A DNA stretch of 64,000 nucleotides from Lachnospiraceae bacterium (lineage in GTDB: Bacteria; Bacillota; Clostridia; Lachnospirales; Lachnospiraceae), in assembly GCA_910574885.1 (NCBI GenBank), contig CAJTDD010000015.1:53482-117481 (forward strand). Reading direction: 5' to 3'. This document shows positions 19,533 through 28,847 of this stretch, piece after piece; the stretch's first letter is position 1; each line of letters begins with the position of its first letter. The notes under the pieces were generated by a model. The model was given only the letters and a program-made list of their open reading frames with translations. It ran no database searches and was not told the DNA's origin. Made by a program: the position numbers and the translations under genes.

Positions 19533-20474
19533 TCACATAAGATAGACCACATCCTCTTTGGGTTTCGCAGCCCCCTCCATAGCAATCAGATACAACACCG
19601 GCTGTTCATTCCCGAAAGATACTGCCTGTTCATATTCAAATCTTGCCAGGACCTTAACCCATGCGCCTTTCTTGAATGTAATCGGATGGTCTGATTTACA
19701 GGGATAGCCATAAAACTTTAAATCATCGGCACAACAGGTCATAATCTTACGTACCGGGACGAACATGTTCTCTCCCATCCCTTTGGGACGGAATGCCTGC
19801 GCTACGAATTCTACTTCTTTGTGGAGATACAGATCAGGGTGGTCGTATGCGTCCACATACCAGATTCCAAAATCTTCCGGTTCTATCTGTATCCTGTCCC
19901 CTTTGACATCATAGGGCAGGTCTTCCTCTGACGGCTGTATGATTCTGCCGTCCGTTCCCTCGAATATCAACTGAGCCATGGGATTCTGCACCTTGAGCGC
20001 CCTGCGGAAACCGGAGCGGTCCGCCCCTTCCGGACAACGGTTCACCACAATCAACCCTGATTCCGTCAACTGCTCGATGAGCAGATTCCTCATGTTTTTA
20101 AGGTACATATCCAGAGTCATGCCGTTTACGGTGGAATAGACGCCCTGCAGTTCCCAGCTTCTGGGGTACTTAATGGACAGCAAATCTTCCAGCTTCCACA
20201 TCCCATTGTACTCAATCACTACCTGGGCAGGATGATAGTTCTTCTCACAATTCTTGAAAAATGATGGATTCAACTGATCAAATTCTTCGATTTTCAGCAT
20301 GGCCATTTCGTGGGATTCAAGATATTCCTTGGAGTATCCTTCCTCTCCTTCTTCGCACAGAATCAACAGTGTCAGTCCCGGCGCGATCCAGTCTTGTTCC
20401 ATCAGCGTATCCTTCACAAGCGTCGTCTTCCCGCTGTCAAGAAAACCTGTACAAATGAACACAGGAGTCTTCAT
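19533..20474 (-). CDS. CobW-like GTPase with TIGR03943/DUF1980-like C-terminus
   Basis: G3E-family P-loop protein. Walker A is GFLDSGKTT (residues 11-19). The CxCC metal motif typical of CobW/ZNG1 proteins is absent; the corresponding segment is acidic (LCEEGEEGYS). The C-terminal half (from about residue 200, including MTCCADDLKFYGYPC) resembles the TIGR03943 putative permease/GTPase family. It follows a His-rich CobW-type GTPase with an 82-bp gap, so the two probably act together in metal or metallo-cofactor handling. This is an inference from family and context. Confidence 0.75.
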   Translation of the reverse strand: MKTPVFICTGFLDSGKTTLVKDTLMEQDWIAPGLTLLILCEEGEEGYSKEYLESHEMAMLKIEEFDQLNPSFFKNCEKNYHPAQVVIEYNGMWKLEDLLSIKYPRSWELQGVYSTVNGMTLDMYLKNMRNLLIEQLTESGLIVVNRCPEGADRSGFRRALKVQNPMAQLIFEGTDGRIIQPSEEDLPYDVKGDRIQIEPEDFGIWYVDAYDHPDLYLHKEVEFVAQAFRPKGMGENMFVPVRKIMTCCADDLKFYGYPCKSDHPITFKKGAWVKVLARFEYEQAVSFGNEQPVLYLIAMEGAAKPKEDVVYLM

Positions 20475-20556
20475 GCAATCACCTTCATTCCCTATTTATT
20501 AAATTCTGAAAGCATCCTCATCCAAATACTTCTTGAGGCAGGATGCCTTTTCGGTT

Positions 20557-21588
20557 TTAGATATGGAACAATTTCAGCAGTTCCTCTTCCTTCAAGTCTG
20601 TTCCGATTACGCATACCCGACCGGTATAGTCAGCCTGGCCTTCGCGGACTTCATACTCTTCCGGGACAAGGTCGAACTGTTTCCATGTGCCGTCTGCCAT
20701 CGGGATGATTCCCTTTGAACGCAGGACGTTCCCGTATCCTTCTGTCTCGGATAATGCCCTCAGCAGGAAAGAAAGCTCCTCGTCTGTGTATTTGTGGGCA
20801 GTCTCTTTTCCCCAGCTCGTGAATATCTCGTCTGCATGATGGTGATGGTGGCCATGGTGATCATGGCCGTGACCACAGCAATGTCCTTCATGGCCGTGAT
20901 GATGCTCATGATGATGGTCACATCCACAGTCTTCCCCGTGGTTATGATGATGGTCATGCCCGCTGTGATTTTCCAGAAGCTCTTCTATCTCCGCCCCATG
21001 CCCAAGCGCCCGGCAAATGGCTTCCCTGCCCAATTTCTCCCATGGTGTGGAAATAATTGCCGCATCTTTGTTTTTCTCACGGAGCATATGGACGCATTCC
21101 TCAATCTTCTCGTCTGACATCATCTGTGTCCTGCTAATGACAATTGTAGATGCATGCTTTACCTGATCCTCGAAAAATTCTCCAAAGTTCTTAATGTATA
21201 ATGCCGCTTTCTTTCCGTCAACCACCGTAATCCTTCCATGGATTTCAATCTCGGCTTCCTTCTTCACATCTTCGATTGCCTTCACGATATCCGATAATTT
21301 GCCGACTCCCGACGGTTCGATCATCACACGGTCCGGTTTGTATTCTTCCAAGACCTTTTGGAGCGCCTTGCTGAAATCCCCCACCAGCGTACAGCAGATG
21401 CACCCCGAATTCATCTCCGTAATCTCAATTCCTGCATCCTTTAGGAAACCACCGTCAATGCCGATTTCGCCAAATTCATTTTCAATCAGCACAAGTTTTT
21501 CACCTGTAAAGACCTGTTCAATCAACTGCTTGATAAATGTTGTCTTTCCGGCCCCTAAAAATCCCGATATAATGTCTACCTTTGTCAT
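20557..21588 (-). CDS. His-rich CobW/ZNG1-type metallochaperone GTPase
   Basis: G3E-family GTPase: Walker A GFLGAGKTT (residues 9-17), ENEFGEIG, the metal-binding CxCC motif at Cys63, Cys65 and Cys66, and a CobW C-terminal domain ending in DYTGRVCVIGTDL. Between roughly residues 207 and 255 lies a loop with more than twenty histidines plus CGC and CC, fitting a zinc or nickel reservoir. Such proteins insert or buffer metals in client enzymes in the cytoplasm. The ribosome site is AAAGAGGG. No Zur-like operator was recognised upstream. Confidence 0.88.
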   Translation of the reverse strand: MTKVDIISGFLGAGKTTFIKQLIEQVFTGEKLVLIENEFGEIGIDGGFLKDAGIEITEMNSGCICCTLVGDFSKALQKVLEEYKPDRVMIEPSGVGKLSDIVKAIEDVKKEAEIEIHGRITVVDGKKAALYIKNFGEFFEDQVKHASTIVISRTQMMSDEKIEECVHMLREKNKDAAIISTPWEKLGREAICRALGHGAEIEELLENHSGHDHHHNHGEDCGCDHHHEHHHGHEGHCCGHGHDHHGHHHHHADEIFTSWGKETAHKYTDEELSFLLRALSETEGYGNVLRSKGIIPMADGTWKQFDLVPEEYEVREGQADYTGRVCVIGTDLKEEELLKLFHI

Positions 21589-21778
21589 CTGATATCCCTC
21601 TTTTCACCATTTTATACGACCAATATATTACCACAATCTTCCGTCTGCCGCCAGAGCATCGTTTAAATTATTGCCGTATAAAATCTATGATATACGGCTT
21701 ATGGCACTCCTTGCCAGATTTCTTTTCATTTATTATATCTAATTTCAGGGCGGATAACAATAGAGTTCCTATCAAATA

Positions 21779-21810
21779 AGAACCGGCGCCAAACAATAAG
21801 CGCCGGTTCT
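21779..21810 (-). terminator. Terminator after pckA
   Basis: Perfect 11-bp GC-rich stem (21810-21800 with 21789-21779) with a 10-base loop, 24 bp after the pckA stop, followed on the minus strand by TATTTGATAG. Confidence 0.8.
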
Positions 21811-21834
21811 TTCACATCCGATATTAATTTTAGG

Positions 21835-23439
21835 TTATAACTGTGGGCCTGCCGGAACCAAAGCCTTTCCGGCTTCATTTCCTTCATACTTCGCAAAGTT
21901 CTTCACGAATCTCTGAGCCAGATCCTTAGCCTTCTCCTCCCACTGGGAAGCATCTGCATAAGTATTGCGTGGATCTAAGATATTCGTGTCTACGCCCGGA
22001 AGCTCTGTCGGAACATCAAAGTTGAAGTATGGAATCTTCTTGGTAGATGCCTTCAGGATATCTCCGTTCAAAATCGCATCGATAATACCACGGGTATCAC
22101 GGATAGAGATACGCTTTCCGGTTCCATTCCATCCGGTATTTACCAGATAAGCCTTCGCGCCGCTCTTTTCCATTCTCTTTACGAGCTCCTCTGCATACTT
22201 CGTCGGATGCAGTTCAAGGAAAGCCTGTCCGAAACAAGCAGAGAAGGTAGGCGTCGGCTCAGTAATGCCGCGCTCTGTTCCTGCAAGTTTCGCTGTAAAT
22301 CCTGACAGGAAGTAGTACTGTGTCTGCTCCGGAGTAAGGATGGATACCGGCGGCAGTACGCCAAACGCATCTGCGGACAGGAAGATAACTTCTTTTGCTG
22401 CCGGAGCTGCAGATTTTGGACGCACGATCTTCTCGATGTGGTTGATCGGATAGGATACACGGGTATTCTCCGTCACGCTCTTATCGTTGAAGTCGATCTT
22501 GCCTTCTGCGTCCAGAGTAACGTTCTCAAGAAGGGCGTCTCTCTTAATCGCATTATAGATATCCGGCTCAGACTCTTTGTCAAGGTTGATGACCTTCGCA
22601 TAGCATCCGCCTTCAAAGTTGAAGATACCGTCGTCATCCCAGCCGTGCTCGTCATCACCGATAAGAAGCCTCTTCGGATCTGTGGAAAGCGTCGTCTTGC
22701 CTGTTCCGGAAAGACCAAAGAAGATAGCCGTGTTCTCTCCGTTCATGTCCGTGTTGGCTGAACAGTGCATGGAAGCGATACCTTTCAGCGGCAGATAGTA
22801 GTTCATCATAGAGAACATACCCTTCTTCATCTCTCCGCCGTACCATGTATTGACAATCACCTGCTCGCGGCTTGTAATGTTGAACATAGCAGCCGTCTCA
22901 GAATTCAGCCCGAGTTCTTTATAGTTCTCTACTTTCGCCTTGGATGCATTGTAAACAACGAAATCAGGCTCAAACTTCTCAAGCTCTTCCTCGGTCGGCA
23001 TAATGAACATATTCCGGATGAAATGTGCCTGCCATGCAACTTCCATGATAAAACGGATAGACATACGTGTGTCTTCGTTCGCACCGCAGAAAGCGTCTAC
23101 AACAAACAGCCTCTTATTAGAGAGTTCTTTCAAGGCAATGTCCTTCACTGCCTTCCAAGTCTCTTCGGAAGCCGGGTGGTTATCGTTCTTGTATTCATCG
23201 GAGGTCCACCACACGGTGTCCTTGGAATTCTCATCCATAACGATGAATTTGTCTTTCGGTGAACGTCCGGTGTAGATACCAGTCATGACATTCACTGCGC
23301 CAAGCTCGCTGACCTGTCCCTTTTCAAAACCTTCCAGTTCCGGTTTCGTCTCTTCCTCGAATAACATCTCATAAGAAGGGTTGTGTACGATTTCAGTGGT
23401 GCCATTGATGCCATACTTGCTCAAATTAATCTCTGCCAT
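21835..23439 (-). CDS. pckA: Phosphoenolpyruvate carboxykinase (ATP)
   Basis: Interconverts oxaloacetate plus ATP with PEP plus CO2; in fermentative anaerobes it often runs in the carboxylating, ATP-forming direction toward succinate or amino acids. The 534-residue length and the motifs [23 protein letters not shown], the P-loop GLSGTGKTT and NTGWNG are those of the ATP-dependent class. AAAAAAGGAG ribosome site, ATG start. Single-gene unit with its own terminator. Confidence 0.98.
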   Translation of the reverse strand: MAEINLSKYGINGTTEIVHNPSYEMLFEEETKPELEGFEKGQVSELGAVNVMTGIYTGRSPKDKFIVMDENSKDTVWWTSDEYKNDNHPASEETWKAVKDIALKELSNKRLFVVDAFCGANEDTRMSIRFIMEVAWQAHFIRNMFIMPTEEELEKFEPDFVVYNASKAKVENYKELGLNSETAAMFNITSREQVIVNTWYGGEMKKGMFSMMNYYLPLKGIASMHCSANTDMNGENTAIFFGLSGTGKTTLSTDPKRLLIGDDEHGWDDDGIFNFEGGCYAKVINLDKESEPDIYNAIKRDALLENVTLDAEGKIDFNDKSVTENTRVSYPINHIEKIVRPKSAAPAAKEVIFLSADAFGVLPPVSILTPEQTQYYFLSGFTAKLAGTERGITEPTPTFSACFGQAFLELHPTKYAEELVKRMEKSGAKAYLVNTGWNGTGKRISIRDTRGIIDAILNGDILKASTKKIPYFNFDVPTELPGVDTNILDPRNTYADASQWEEKAKDLAQRFVKNFAKYEGNEAGKALVPAGPQL

Positions 23440-23754
23440 CTTTCATAATCTCCTTTTTTCATAGTATACAGTTTCTTAATGATAACCATCTACGAATACC
23501 GGTACTACACGGAATCCACGGTATATCATCCGGAAGCCAATTCTCTTACTTCCTCTGATAAATAGTATACATAATAAAAAAATAAAATCAATAAAAATCA
23601 TCTAAATTTTTCAAAAAAGGATAAATTTTTAACAATCTGTCATCTCAGGCTTGGCGCCATCTATTCCTTCAATCCACTCACTACGACTGATTACAAAAAG
23701 CAAAGGGAGACCGTTTCCTTACAAAACGTCTCCCAGTCTGTCAGTAAAGAACGA
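23440..23754 (-). promoter_or_regulatory. pckA upstream region with probable promoter
   Basis: About 315 bp without a gene. It holds a minus-strand TATACT (23570-23565) with a TTGATT 15 bases upstream in a very AT-rich tract, a roughly 100-base untranslated leader to pckA, and the hppA terminator at the far end. No riboswitch was recognised. Confidence 0.4.
23705..23734 (-). terminator. Terminator after hppA
   Basis: Minus-strand hairpin GGGAGA/TCTCCC with a second stem CGTTT/AAACG, about 20 bp after the hppA stop and followed by TTTGCTTTTTG. Confidence 0.75.
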
Positions 23755-25737
23755 TCATAACAGACCCCCAACGGTTAAGAACAGGGGCGCGAATACCAGT
23801 GACACGACCGTCATAAGCTTAATCAGTATATTAATGGACGGTCCCGACGTATCCTTGAACGGATCTCCCACCGTATCTCCGACTACCGCGGCCTTGTGGG
23901 CTTCACTTCCTTTGCCGCCATGAGTCCCGTCTTCAATATATTTCTTCGCATTGTCCCATGCGCCGCCTGCATTGGACATGAAAATCGCCATCATAACGCC
24001 TGTGACAAGCGCGCCTGCCAGCAAGCCTCCCAGTGATGCCGGCCCTAACAAAAGCCCGACTGCCAGAGGCGCCACTACCGCCATGATTCCCGGCACAAGC
24101 ATCTCCTTCAACGCAGCCGTCGTCGAGATGGCAACGCAGGACTTATAATCCGGCTTATCCGTTCCTTTCATAATTCCCGGTTTCTCACGGAACTGCCGCC
24201 TTACTTCTTCAATCATCTTGTACGCCGCCTTTGAAACAGATTCCATCGTCATAGCGGAGAACAAGAAGGGGAGCATACCGCCGATGAACAGACCGATAAT
24301 CACACGGCTGTCCAGCAAGTCAATGTTCTTCAGCTGCACTGCCTCGGCATAGGAGACAAAGAGCGCAAGGGCGGTCAAAGCCGCAGAACCGATTGCAAAT
24401 CCCTTACCCATCGCCGCCGTCGTGTTGCCCACAGCATCCAGCTTATCTGTAATCTTGCGAACTTTGACATCCAGGCCGGACATCTCTGCAATCCCCCCGG
24501 CATTGTCCGCAATTGGCCCATAGGCATCTACAGCTACGGTAATTGCGGTCGTAGACAGCATGCCCACCGCCGCAAGGGCGATCCCATACAGCCCGCAGAA
24601 CTGATATGCCACGAAGATGCCGATACTAATTAGGAGAATCGGAATACCCGTAGATTTCATGCCCACGGCAAGCCCGCTGATGATGGTCGTCGCAGGCCCC
24701 GTCTCGGACTGCTCCGCAATCTCTTTTACCGACTTATAATCCCCGGACGTATAGACCTCCGTGATAATACCAATCAAAAGCCCTACAATCAATCCGGCAA
24801 CAATGGCAATCGCAGCCTTGAAATCCCCGAAAAGATACTGGCTGAATACAAATGCAACCACCAGGACTAAAGCGCTCGCCACATAAGAACCCATCTTTAA
24901 CGCTTTGTGAGGATTAGAATTCTCGTCCCCTTTTACGAAAAATGTTCCCAGTATAGATGCAATCAGTCCAAGCCCTGCAATCAACAGCGGATAGACTGCA
25001 CCTTCCACCTTATAATACACGATTCCAAGCGTAAGCGCTGAAATCAAGGCTCCCACATAAGACTCAAACAAGTCTGCACCCATTCCCGCAACATCACCTA
25101 CATTGTCGCCTACATTATCGGCAATAACCGCTGGATTACGGGGATCATCCTCCGGGATTCCTGCTTCTACTTTACCTACCAAGTCGGCTCCCACATCCGC
25201 CGCCTTCGTGTAGATACCGCCGCCCACACGGGCAAACAAAGCAATCGAAGATGCGCCAAGGCTGAACCCGGACAATACGTCCACATTTCCTGTAATCAGG
25301 TAAATTGTGCTTACACCAAGAACCCCAAGTCCTGCTACGCACATTCCCATGACCGCCCCGCCTGAAAATGCAATCGAAAGCGCGCGGTTCATTCCGCTCT
25401 CCTTCGCCGCATTGGCTGTCCGCACATTCGCTTTCGTCGCCACGCTCATTCCAAAATACCCTGCCAGCGTTGAGAACACCGCGCCGACTACGAAACATAC
25501 CGCCGTCACCCAATTTCCGATTCCGACACCAATCAGGACAAACAGCACGATCACAAAGAAAATCAATATCTTATACTCGGCTGTCAAAAATGCCTGGGCG
25601 CCCTCGCTGATCGACGCCGCAATCTCTTTCATCCGTTCAGTTCCTGCATCCTGTCTGTTGACCTTAGAAGCTAACGCAGCCGCAAAGATCAGGGCCACGA
25701 TTCCCAGGATTGGAACCACATTCAAGAAAATTTCCAT
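23755..25737 (-). CDS. hppA: Membrane-bound, K+-dependent pyrophosphatase
   Basis: Ion-translocating pyrophosphatase that couples PPi hydrolysis to export of H+ or Na+. About 16 hydrophobic segments are visible. The substrate motif [19 protein letters not shown] is intact. The segment [10 protein letters not shown] carries Ala at the position where K+-independent enzymes have Lys, so the K+-dependent class is inferred; H+ versus Na+ specificity was not resolved. The ATG at 25737 (660 aa) is preferred to the upstream ATG at 25779 because GGGAGGGGA stands directly before it. Confidence 0.95.
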   Translation of the reverse strand: MEIFLNVVPILGIVALIFAAALASKVNRQDAGTERMKEIAASISEGAQAFLTAEYKILIFFVIVLFVLIGVGIGNWVTAVCFVVGAVFSTLAGYFGMSVATKANVRTANAAKESGMNRALSIAFSGGAVMGMCVAGLGVLGVSTIYLITGNVDVLSGFSLGASSIALFARVGGGIYTKAADVGADLVGKVEAGIPEDDPRNPAVIADNVGDNVGDVAGMGADLFESYVGALISALTLGIVYYKVEGAVYPLLIAGLGLIASILGTFFVKGDENSNPHKALKMGSYVASALVLVVAFVFSQYLFGDFKAAIAIVAGLIVGLLIGIITEVYTSGDYKSVKEIAEQSETGPATTIISGLAVGMKSTGIPILLISIGIFVAYQFCGLYGIALAAVGMLSTTAITVAVDAYGPIADNAGGIAEMSGLDVKVRKITDKLDAVGNTTAAMGKGFAIGSAALTALALFVSYAEAVQLKNIDLLDSRVIIGLFIGGMLPFLFSAMTMESVSKAAYKMIEEVRRQFREKPGIMKGTDKPDYKSCVAISTTAALKEMLVPGIMAVVAPLAVGLLLGPASLGGLLAGALVTGVMMAIFMSNAGGAWDNAKKYIEDGTHGGKGSEAHKAAVVGDTVGDPFKDTSGPSINILIKLMTVVSLVFAPLFLTVGGLL

Positions 25738-25856
25738 AATTTCCCCTCCCATAGACTTATTATACTTCCATCTTATCACATTTGCACAAGTTGTCTATAG
25801 TTTTTTTGAAATTTTCGTTAATATATACAAATAATTTACATTCTTTATATTTAAAA

Positions 25857-26693
25857 TCAATGGCCATGTCCATGCCCACTATGATGTCCGTTTTGCTGGC
25901 ATGTACCTTGTGTCCCATTCTGTGTACTGGCTCCGTCCTGTCCCCCATTTCCATGATGCATACCACACCCGTTTTGCCCTCCCGGCGTATACTGCGCAGC
26001 ATTCCCATCTTGCCCGGTATCTCCTGACAATTCGGCAATCTTATCCCATATCTGGCTTATGGTAAGCCCCTCGATATCCTCTGCCGTAATAGAAGAATCC
26101 AACGCCTGAAGCTCCAAAAACGCCTGATACCTCCCAAGAGTCATCCCCGCCTCATGTGCCGCGGCGGCATCGCCGTGGCTCCCTGTCGAGCAATGTACAT
26201 TTCCATAGGAAGAGGCACATGTATGGAGGCATGCAAGCATCTCTCTTTGTTTTCCTTCCGCCGCCCCGGATACGGCAATGGCAATGCAGGAATCCTCTGC
26301 CAGATACGCTTCCTCGCTCTCCTGGTTCAGAATTACATCCATCGCATCCCGGTAGTCCATGAACCGTACGTCCAGCGAAGACATAATGTTATATCCGTCA
26401 TCATTATAGGTATCGACCTTCACCACCCGGTCGAACCGGTTAATTCCAAGTTCGATGGAAGGGTTTACGTCCACACTAATCGAAGATACCGGTATGAAAT
26501 AAAGGAAATAACCTCCCCATCCCATCGCCACAAGCAGCAGGCATGCCATGGCCGCTGCCAGCCGCCGGTATGGGAACATCGTTCCCCGCCCATAGCTTCT
26601 GGTCTTTCGGGCAAGAAATTCTCTGGTGCGCCTTTTGATTTCATCATCTGCATGGACATTGTCAAATGCTTCTTTCAATCGTCTGTCACTCAA
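25857..26693 (-). CDS. RsgI-like transmembrane anti-sigma factor
   Basis: A 278-residue membrane protein whose start overlaps the ECF sigma gene by 4 bp. Residues 1-44 are a charged cytoplasmic part, about 45-67 a transmembrane helix, then an RsgI-type extracellular domain beginning ISVDVNPSIELGINR. In RsgI proteins the Asn-Pro bond of this motif is a self-cleavage site; here it is Asn77-Pro78. The last 60 residues are low-complexity Gly/Gln/Asn/His, ending in HHSGHGHGH. It probably holds the sigma factor inactive until an outside signal, perhaps a metal or polymer bound by the tail, is sensed. No carbohydrate-binding module is visible. Confidence 0.8.
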   Translation of the reverse strand: MSDRRLKEAFDNVHADDEIKRRTREFLARKTRSYGRGTMFPYRRLAAAMACLLLVAMGWGGYFLYFIPVSSISVDVNPSIELGINRFDRVVKVDTYNDDGYNIMSSLDVRFMDYRDAMDVILNQESEEAYLAEDSCIAIAVSGAAEGKQREMLACLHTCASSYGNVHCSTGSHGDAAAAHEAGMTLGRYQAFLELQALDSSITAEDIEGLTISQIWDKIAELSGDTGQDGNAAQYTPGGQNGCGMHHGNGGQDGASTQNGTQGTCQQNGHHSGHGHGH

Positions 26694-27169
26694 AACCTCT
26701 CACCTCCCAATTTCTCCCTGAGCAGCCGCTTTGAACGCGTCAGGAGCGTATAGACCGTATTTACATTCTTCCCAAGAATACGCCCAATCTCAGCGGCAGA
26801 GTAATCCTCATAGTAATGAAGGTACACTACATTCCTGTATTTTACAGGCAAAGAAAGGACCGCTGCCAGCACTTCGCTGTGCTCCGGCACCTGGTCCTCC
26901 ATCTGCCCCGTCCATTCTTCTAACGGAACCGTATGGCTGTGAAAAAAGCTTTTAAGCAAATCCTTACAGGCATTGAGCGTTACCCGTATGAACCACGCTT
27001 TTTCATGTTCAGCATTTTCAAAAACAACGGAACTTAGGACATACTTCAAAAACACGGTCTGAAATATGTCCTCGGTATCATGATAATTCTTCAGATGTAT
27101 CATACAGATGCGCTGTATTGTATCCGCATACTGTTCCAGCGCCCTGTTTACCTCCTGTTCGCTCCGCAC
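26690..27169 (-). CDS. ECF-type RNA polymerase sigma factor
   Basis: A 159-residue sigma-70 family protein with region 2 (DTEDIFQTVFLKYV, near residues 31-44) and region 4 (PVKYRNVVYLHYYEDYSAAEIG through LLTRSKRLLREKL). It starts at GTG 27169 with GAGG 7 bases upstream, 17 bp after the small secreted-protein gene. It is translationally coupled to the anti-sigma gene through an ATGA overlap. Likely autoregulated, but no sigma-specific promoter could be defined with confidence upstream of 27641. Confidence 0.9.
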   Translation of the reverse strand: MRSEQEVNRALEQYADTIQRICMIHLKNYHDTEDIFQTVFLKYVLSSVVFENAEHEKAWFIRVTLNACKDLLKSFFHSHTVPLEEWTGQMEDQVPEHSEVLAAVLSLPVKYRNVVYLHYYEDYSAAEIGRILGKNVNTVYTLLTRSKRLLREKLGGERF

Positions 27170-27185
27170 AATAGAACCTCATCTC

Positions 27186-27641
27186 TTATCTGTGGTGTCC
27201 GCCGCCATGGTGTCCGCCGCCGTGATGGCCTCCGCCGTAAGAACCTGACCAGTTGTCGCAATATCCGTCGTTGTTATTGTCCACGTAGCCGGAACCCTGA
27301 TAACCGCCTCCGGACCATCCTGTTGACTGGCTGCTTCCGGTATAGCTCTGGCTGCTTCCGCTGTAGCTCTGGTTGCTGCTCCCGCTATATACAGGCGTCT
27401 GGTTCACAACCGGCCTTTCGGAAACATACCCTGACATGTCCACGCCTGTTCCGTAATTACCGCAGTAATTGGATAAACAGCCGTTCCCAAACGCACAGCC
27501 CAAATTCTGGTAATCACAGACCCATCCATTGTTCGTGCCGTAGAAACAGCGGGCTTCTACCGGTTTCTCGGCAAACGCCACAATTCCTCCCAGAGAGAGC
27601 GCCAACACAAAAATCAAGACAACAGTTACAACTTTCTTCAT
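27186..27641 (-). CDS. Secreted Gly/Ser/His-rich small protein
   Basis: A 151-residue protein starting at ATG 27641 behind GGAGGA; a longer upstream reading frame is not supported. Residues 1-24 are a clear signal peptide ending AFA. The mature part has five cysteines in positions 32-60, a Ser/Gly/Tyr-rich linker with YSGSS repeats, a DxNxDG calcium-loop-like motif (VDNNNDGYCDNW, 120-131) and a C-terminal GGGHH repeat array. It is the first gene of the sigma/anti-sigma unit, so it may be the main output or the sensor ligand of that system. No known function; the gene itself is convincing. Confidence 0.8.
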   Translation of the reverse strand: MKKVVTVVLIFVLALSLGGIVAFAEKPVEARCFYGTNNGWVCDYQNLGCAFGNGCLSNYCGNYGTGVDMSGYVSERPVVNQTPVYSGSSNQSYSGSSQSYTGSSQSTGWSGGGYQGSGYVDNNNDGYCDNWSGSYGGGHHGGGHHGGGHHR

Positions 27642-27747
27642 GATCTTCCTCCATTCTACCTGACTTGTTTTCCTTGTTCTTCCAGAGCATTTCTGTTCTC
27701 TATCTATAATACGACCAAAGAATGAAAAACCATTCAAAAAATAAGAA

Positions 27748-28512
27748 TTATTTTTTATTTTTTTCCCGTGCCAGCAATGCGGCTCCAAGAGCGCCCGCAT
27801 ACCTGCCTTGCTCTGTCGGTTCCACCGTCTGCCCAATCTTCTCAGACAGGATCTTTGTAAAATATCCGCTGTGGCTTAATCCCCCGGTCAGGATAATCCT
27901 TCCCGCAAGATTCTTCCTCTGGGCAAGCTGCGCTACCTTCGCCGCAACGGAATCCACGACCCCGGCCGCAATATCCTCCCGGCTTCTGCCTTCCCCGATG
28001 TAATTAATCACCTCGGACTCTGCAAACACGGTGCATAAAGAACTAATGGGAAGGACGGTTCCCGCCTCCGCCATATCGAACAACTCCTGAAGGGTGACGC
28101 CTAAGCGGTTCGCCATGATTTCCAGGAACTTTCCCGTTCCGGCGGAACACTTGTCATTCATCAGGAAATCCTGCACCATGCCATGCTCCACAAGAATTAC
28201 CTTCGTGTCCTGTCCACCCACGTCAATAATGGCGCAGTCGTCTCCCGCCATCTCTCTTCCGCCCCGGGCATGGCAGGTAATCTCCGTAATCACATAGTCG
28301 GCAAAATCTACCGCGACCCGCCCGTATCCTGTGGCGACCACTTTCGTATCATCCGCCAGGACATCGATACCCTCTTCCAGCAATTTTTCTTTGATTGTCT
28401 GCGTCGTTTCCTTGCTGCTCCATCCGGTAGGAAGGACAAAATAAAGCTCCTTCTCTCCCGCTGCCGCTACCTTAGACGCTGTCGAGCCTATATCAATACC
28501 TACATAATTCAT
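27748..28512 (-). CDS. 2-hydroxyacyl-CoA dehydratase-type activase (BadF/HgdC family)
   Basis: ATP-hydrolysing electron donor of the archerase type, which injects a low-potential electron into a partner iron-sulfur reductase. The 254-residue protein shows GIDIGSTASK (ASKHA phosphate loop), DVGGQDTK, and two cysteines for the subunit-bridging 4Fe-4S cluster in TCHARG and KCSAGTGKF. The gene lies 59 bp behind the DUF3343 gene and belongs with the double-cubane reductase upstream as its dedicated activator (YjiL-like). ATG follows GGGGTAAATG. Confidence 0.92.
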   Translation of the reverse strand: MNYVGIDIGSTASKVAAAGEKELYFVLPTGWSSKETTQTIKEKLLEEGIDVLADDTKVVATGYGRVAVDFADYVITEITCHARGGREMAGDDCAIIDVGGQDTKVILVEHGMVQDFLMNDKCSAGTGKFLEIMANRLGVTLQELFDMAEAGTVLPISSLCTVFAESEVINYIGEGRSREDIAAGVVDSVAAKVAQLAQRKNLAGRIILTGGLSHSGYFTKILSEKIGQTVEPTEQGRYAGALGAALLAREKNKK

Positions 28513-28535
28513 ATCATTTACCCCAATCTAAGAAA

Positions 28536-28564
28536 CTGCGGGCAGCCTAGTGTGCTGACCGCAG
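28536..28564 (-). terminator. Intra-operon hairpin before the activase gene
   Basis: CTGCGG/CCGCAG plus CAGC/GCTG stem on the minus strand followed by GTTTCTTAG. It lies between the DUF3343 and activase genes and may lower activase expression relative to the reductase. Confidence 0.5.
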
Positions 28565-28571
28565 CTTTCTA

Positions 28572-28832
28572 CTAACAATATCTGTCTCTTCTGGGATTCA
28601 CATCCCGCTCAATCTCTGCTATTTTTAATATCTCGATTCCCTGCTCTTTTACACAGGCTTCAATCTCCTCAAGGTCTTGTTCCTTAACCAGAAGCGAAAC
28701 TCCGCAGCACTTGCTGGCAGCCCTGGGAGTCGGCGCAATCACCGCCTTAATCCCCATCGCCTTTAATTCCCGGTGCAGCCGCATCGCATTGTCATGGTTG
28801 GGAAACAATACATAGTGCTGTATCTCAGACAT
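28572..28832 (-). CDS. DUF3343 small protein
   Basis: An 86-residue protein of the DUF3343 family (sometimes annotated as putative Se/S carrier-like). Features are the N-terminal YVLFPNHDNAMRLHREL helix region, TPRAASKCCG with a vicinal Cys pair near residues 42-43, and a short acidic C-terminal half. It sits 15 bp after the double-cubane reductase and before its activase. Placement suggests a role in maturing or tuning that reductase, which is inference. AAGAAGGAAG ribosome site and ATG start. Confidence 0.85.
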   Translation of the reverse strand: MSEIQHYVLFPNHDNAMRLHRELKAMGIKAVIAPTPRAASKCCGVSLLVKEQDLEEIEACVKEQGIEILKIAEIERDVNPRRDRYC

Positions 28833-28847
28833 ATGTAAACTTCCTTC

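Noticed and set aside
20760..21117. Ile/Met/Thr-rich frames over the His-rich GTPase loop
   Set aside because: By-products of the CAT/CAC-rich histidine codons in the real gene.
25738..25779. Upstream ATG for hppA adding 14 residues
   Set aside because: The added segment contains the ribosome site GGGAGGGGA for the ATG at 25737.
27642..27836. 65-residue N-terminal extension of the secreted protein
   Set aside because: The signal peptide must be N-terminal and GGAGGA precedes ATG 27641.
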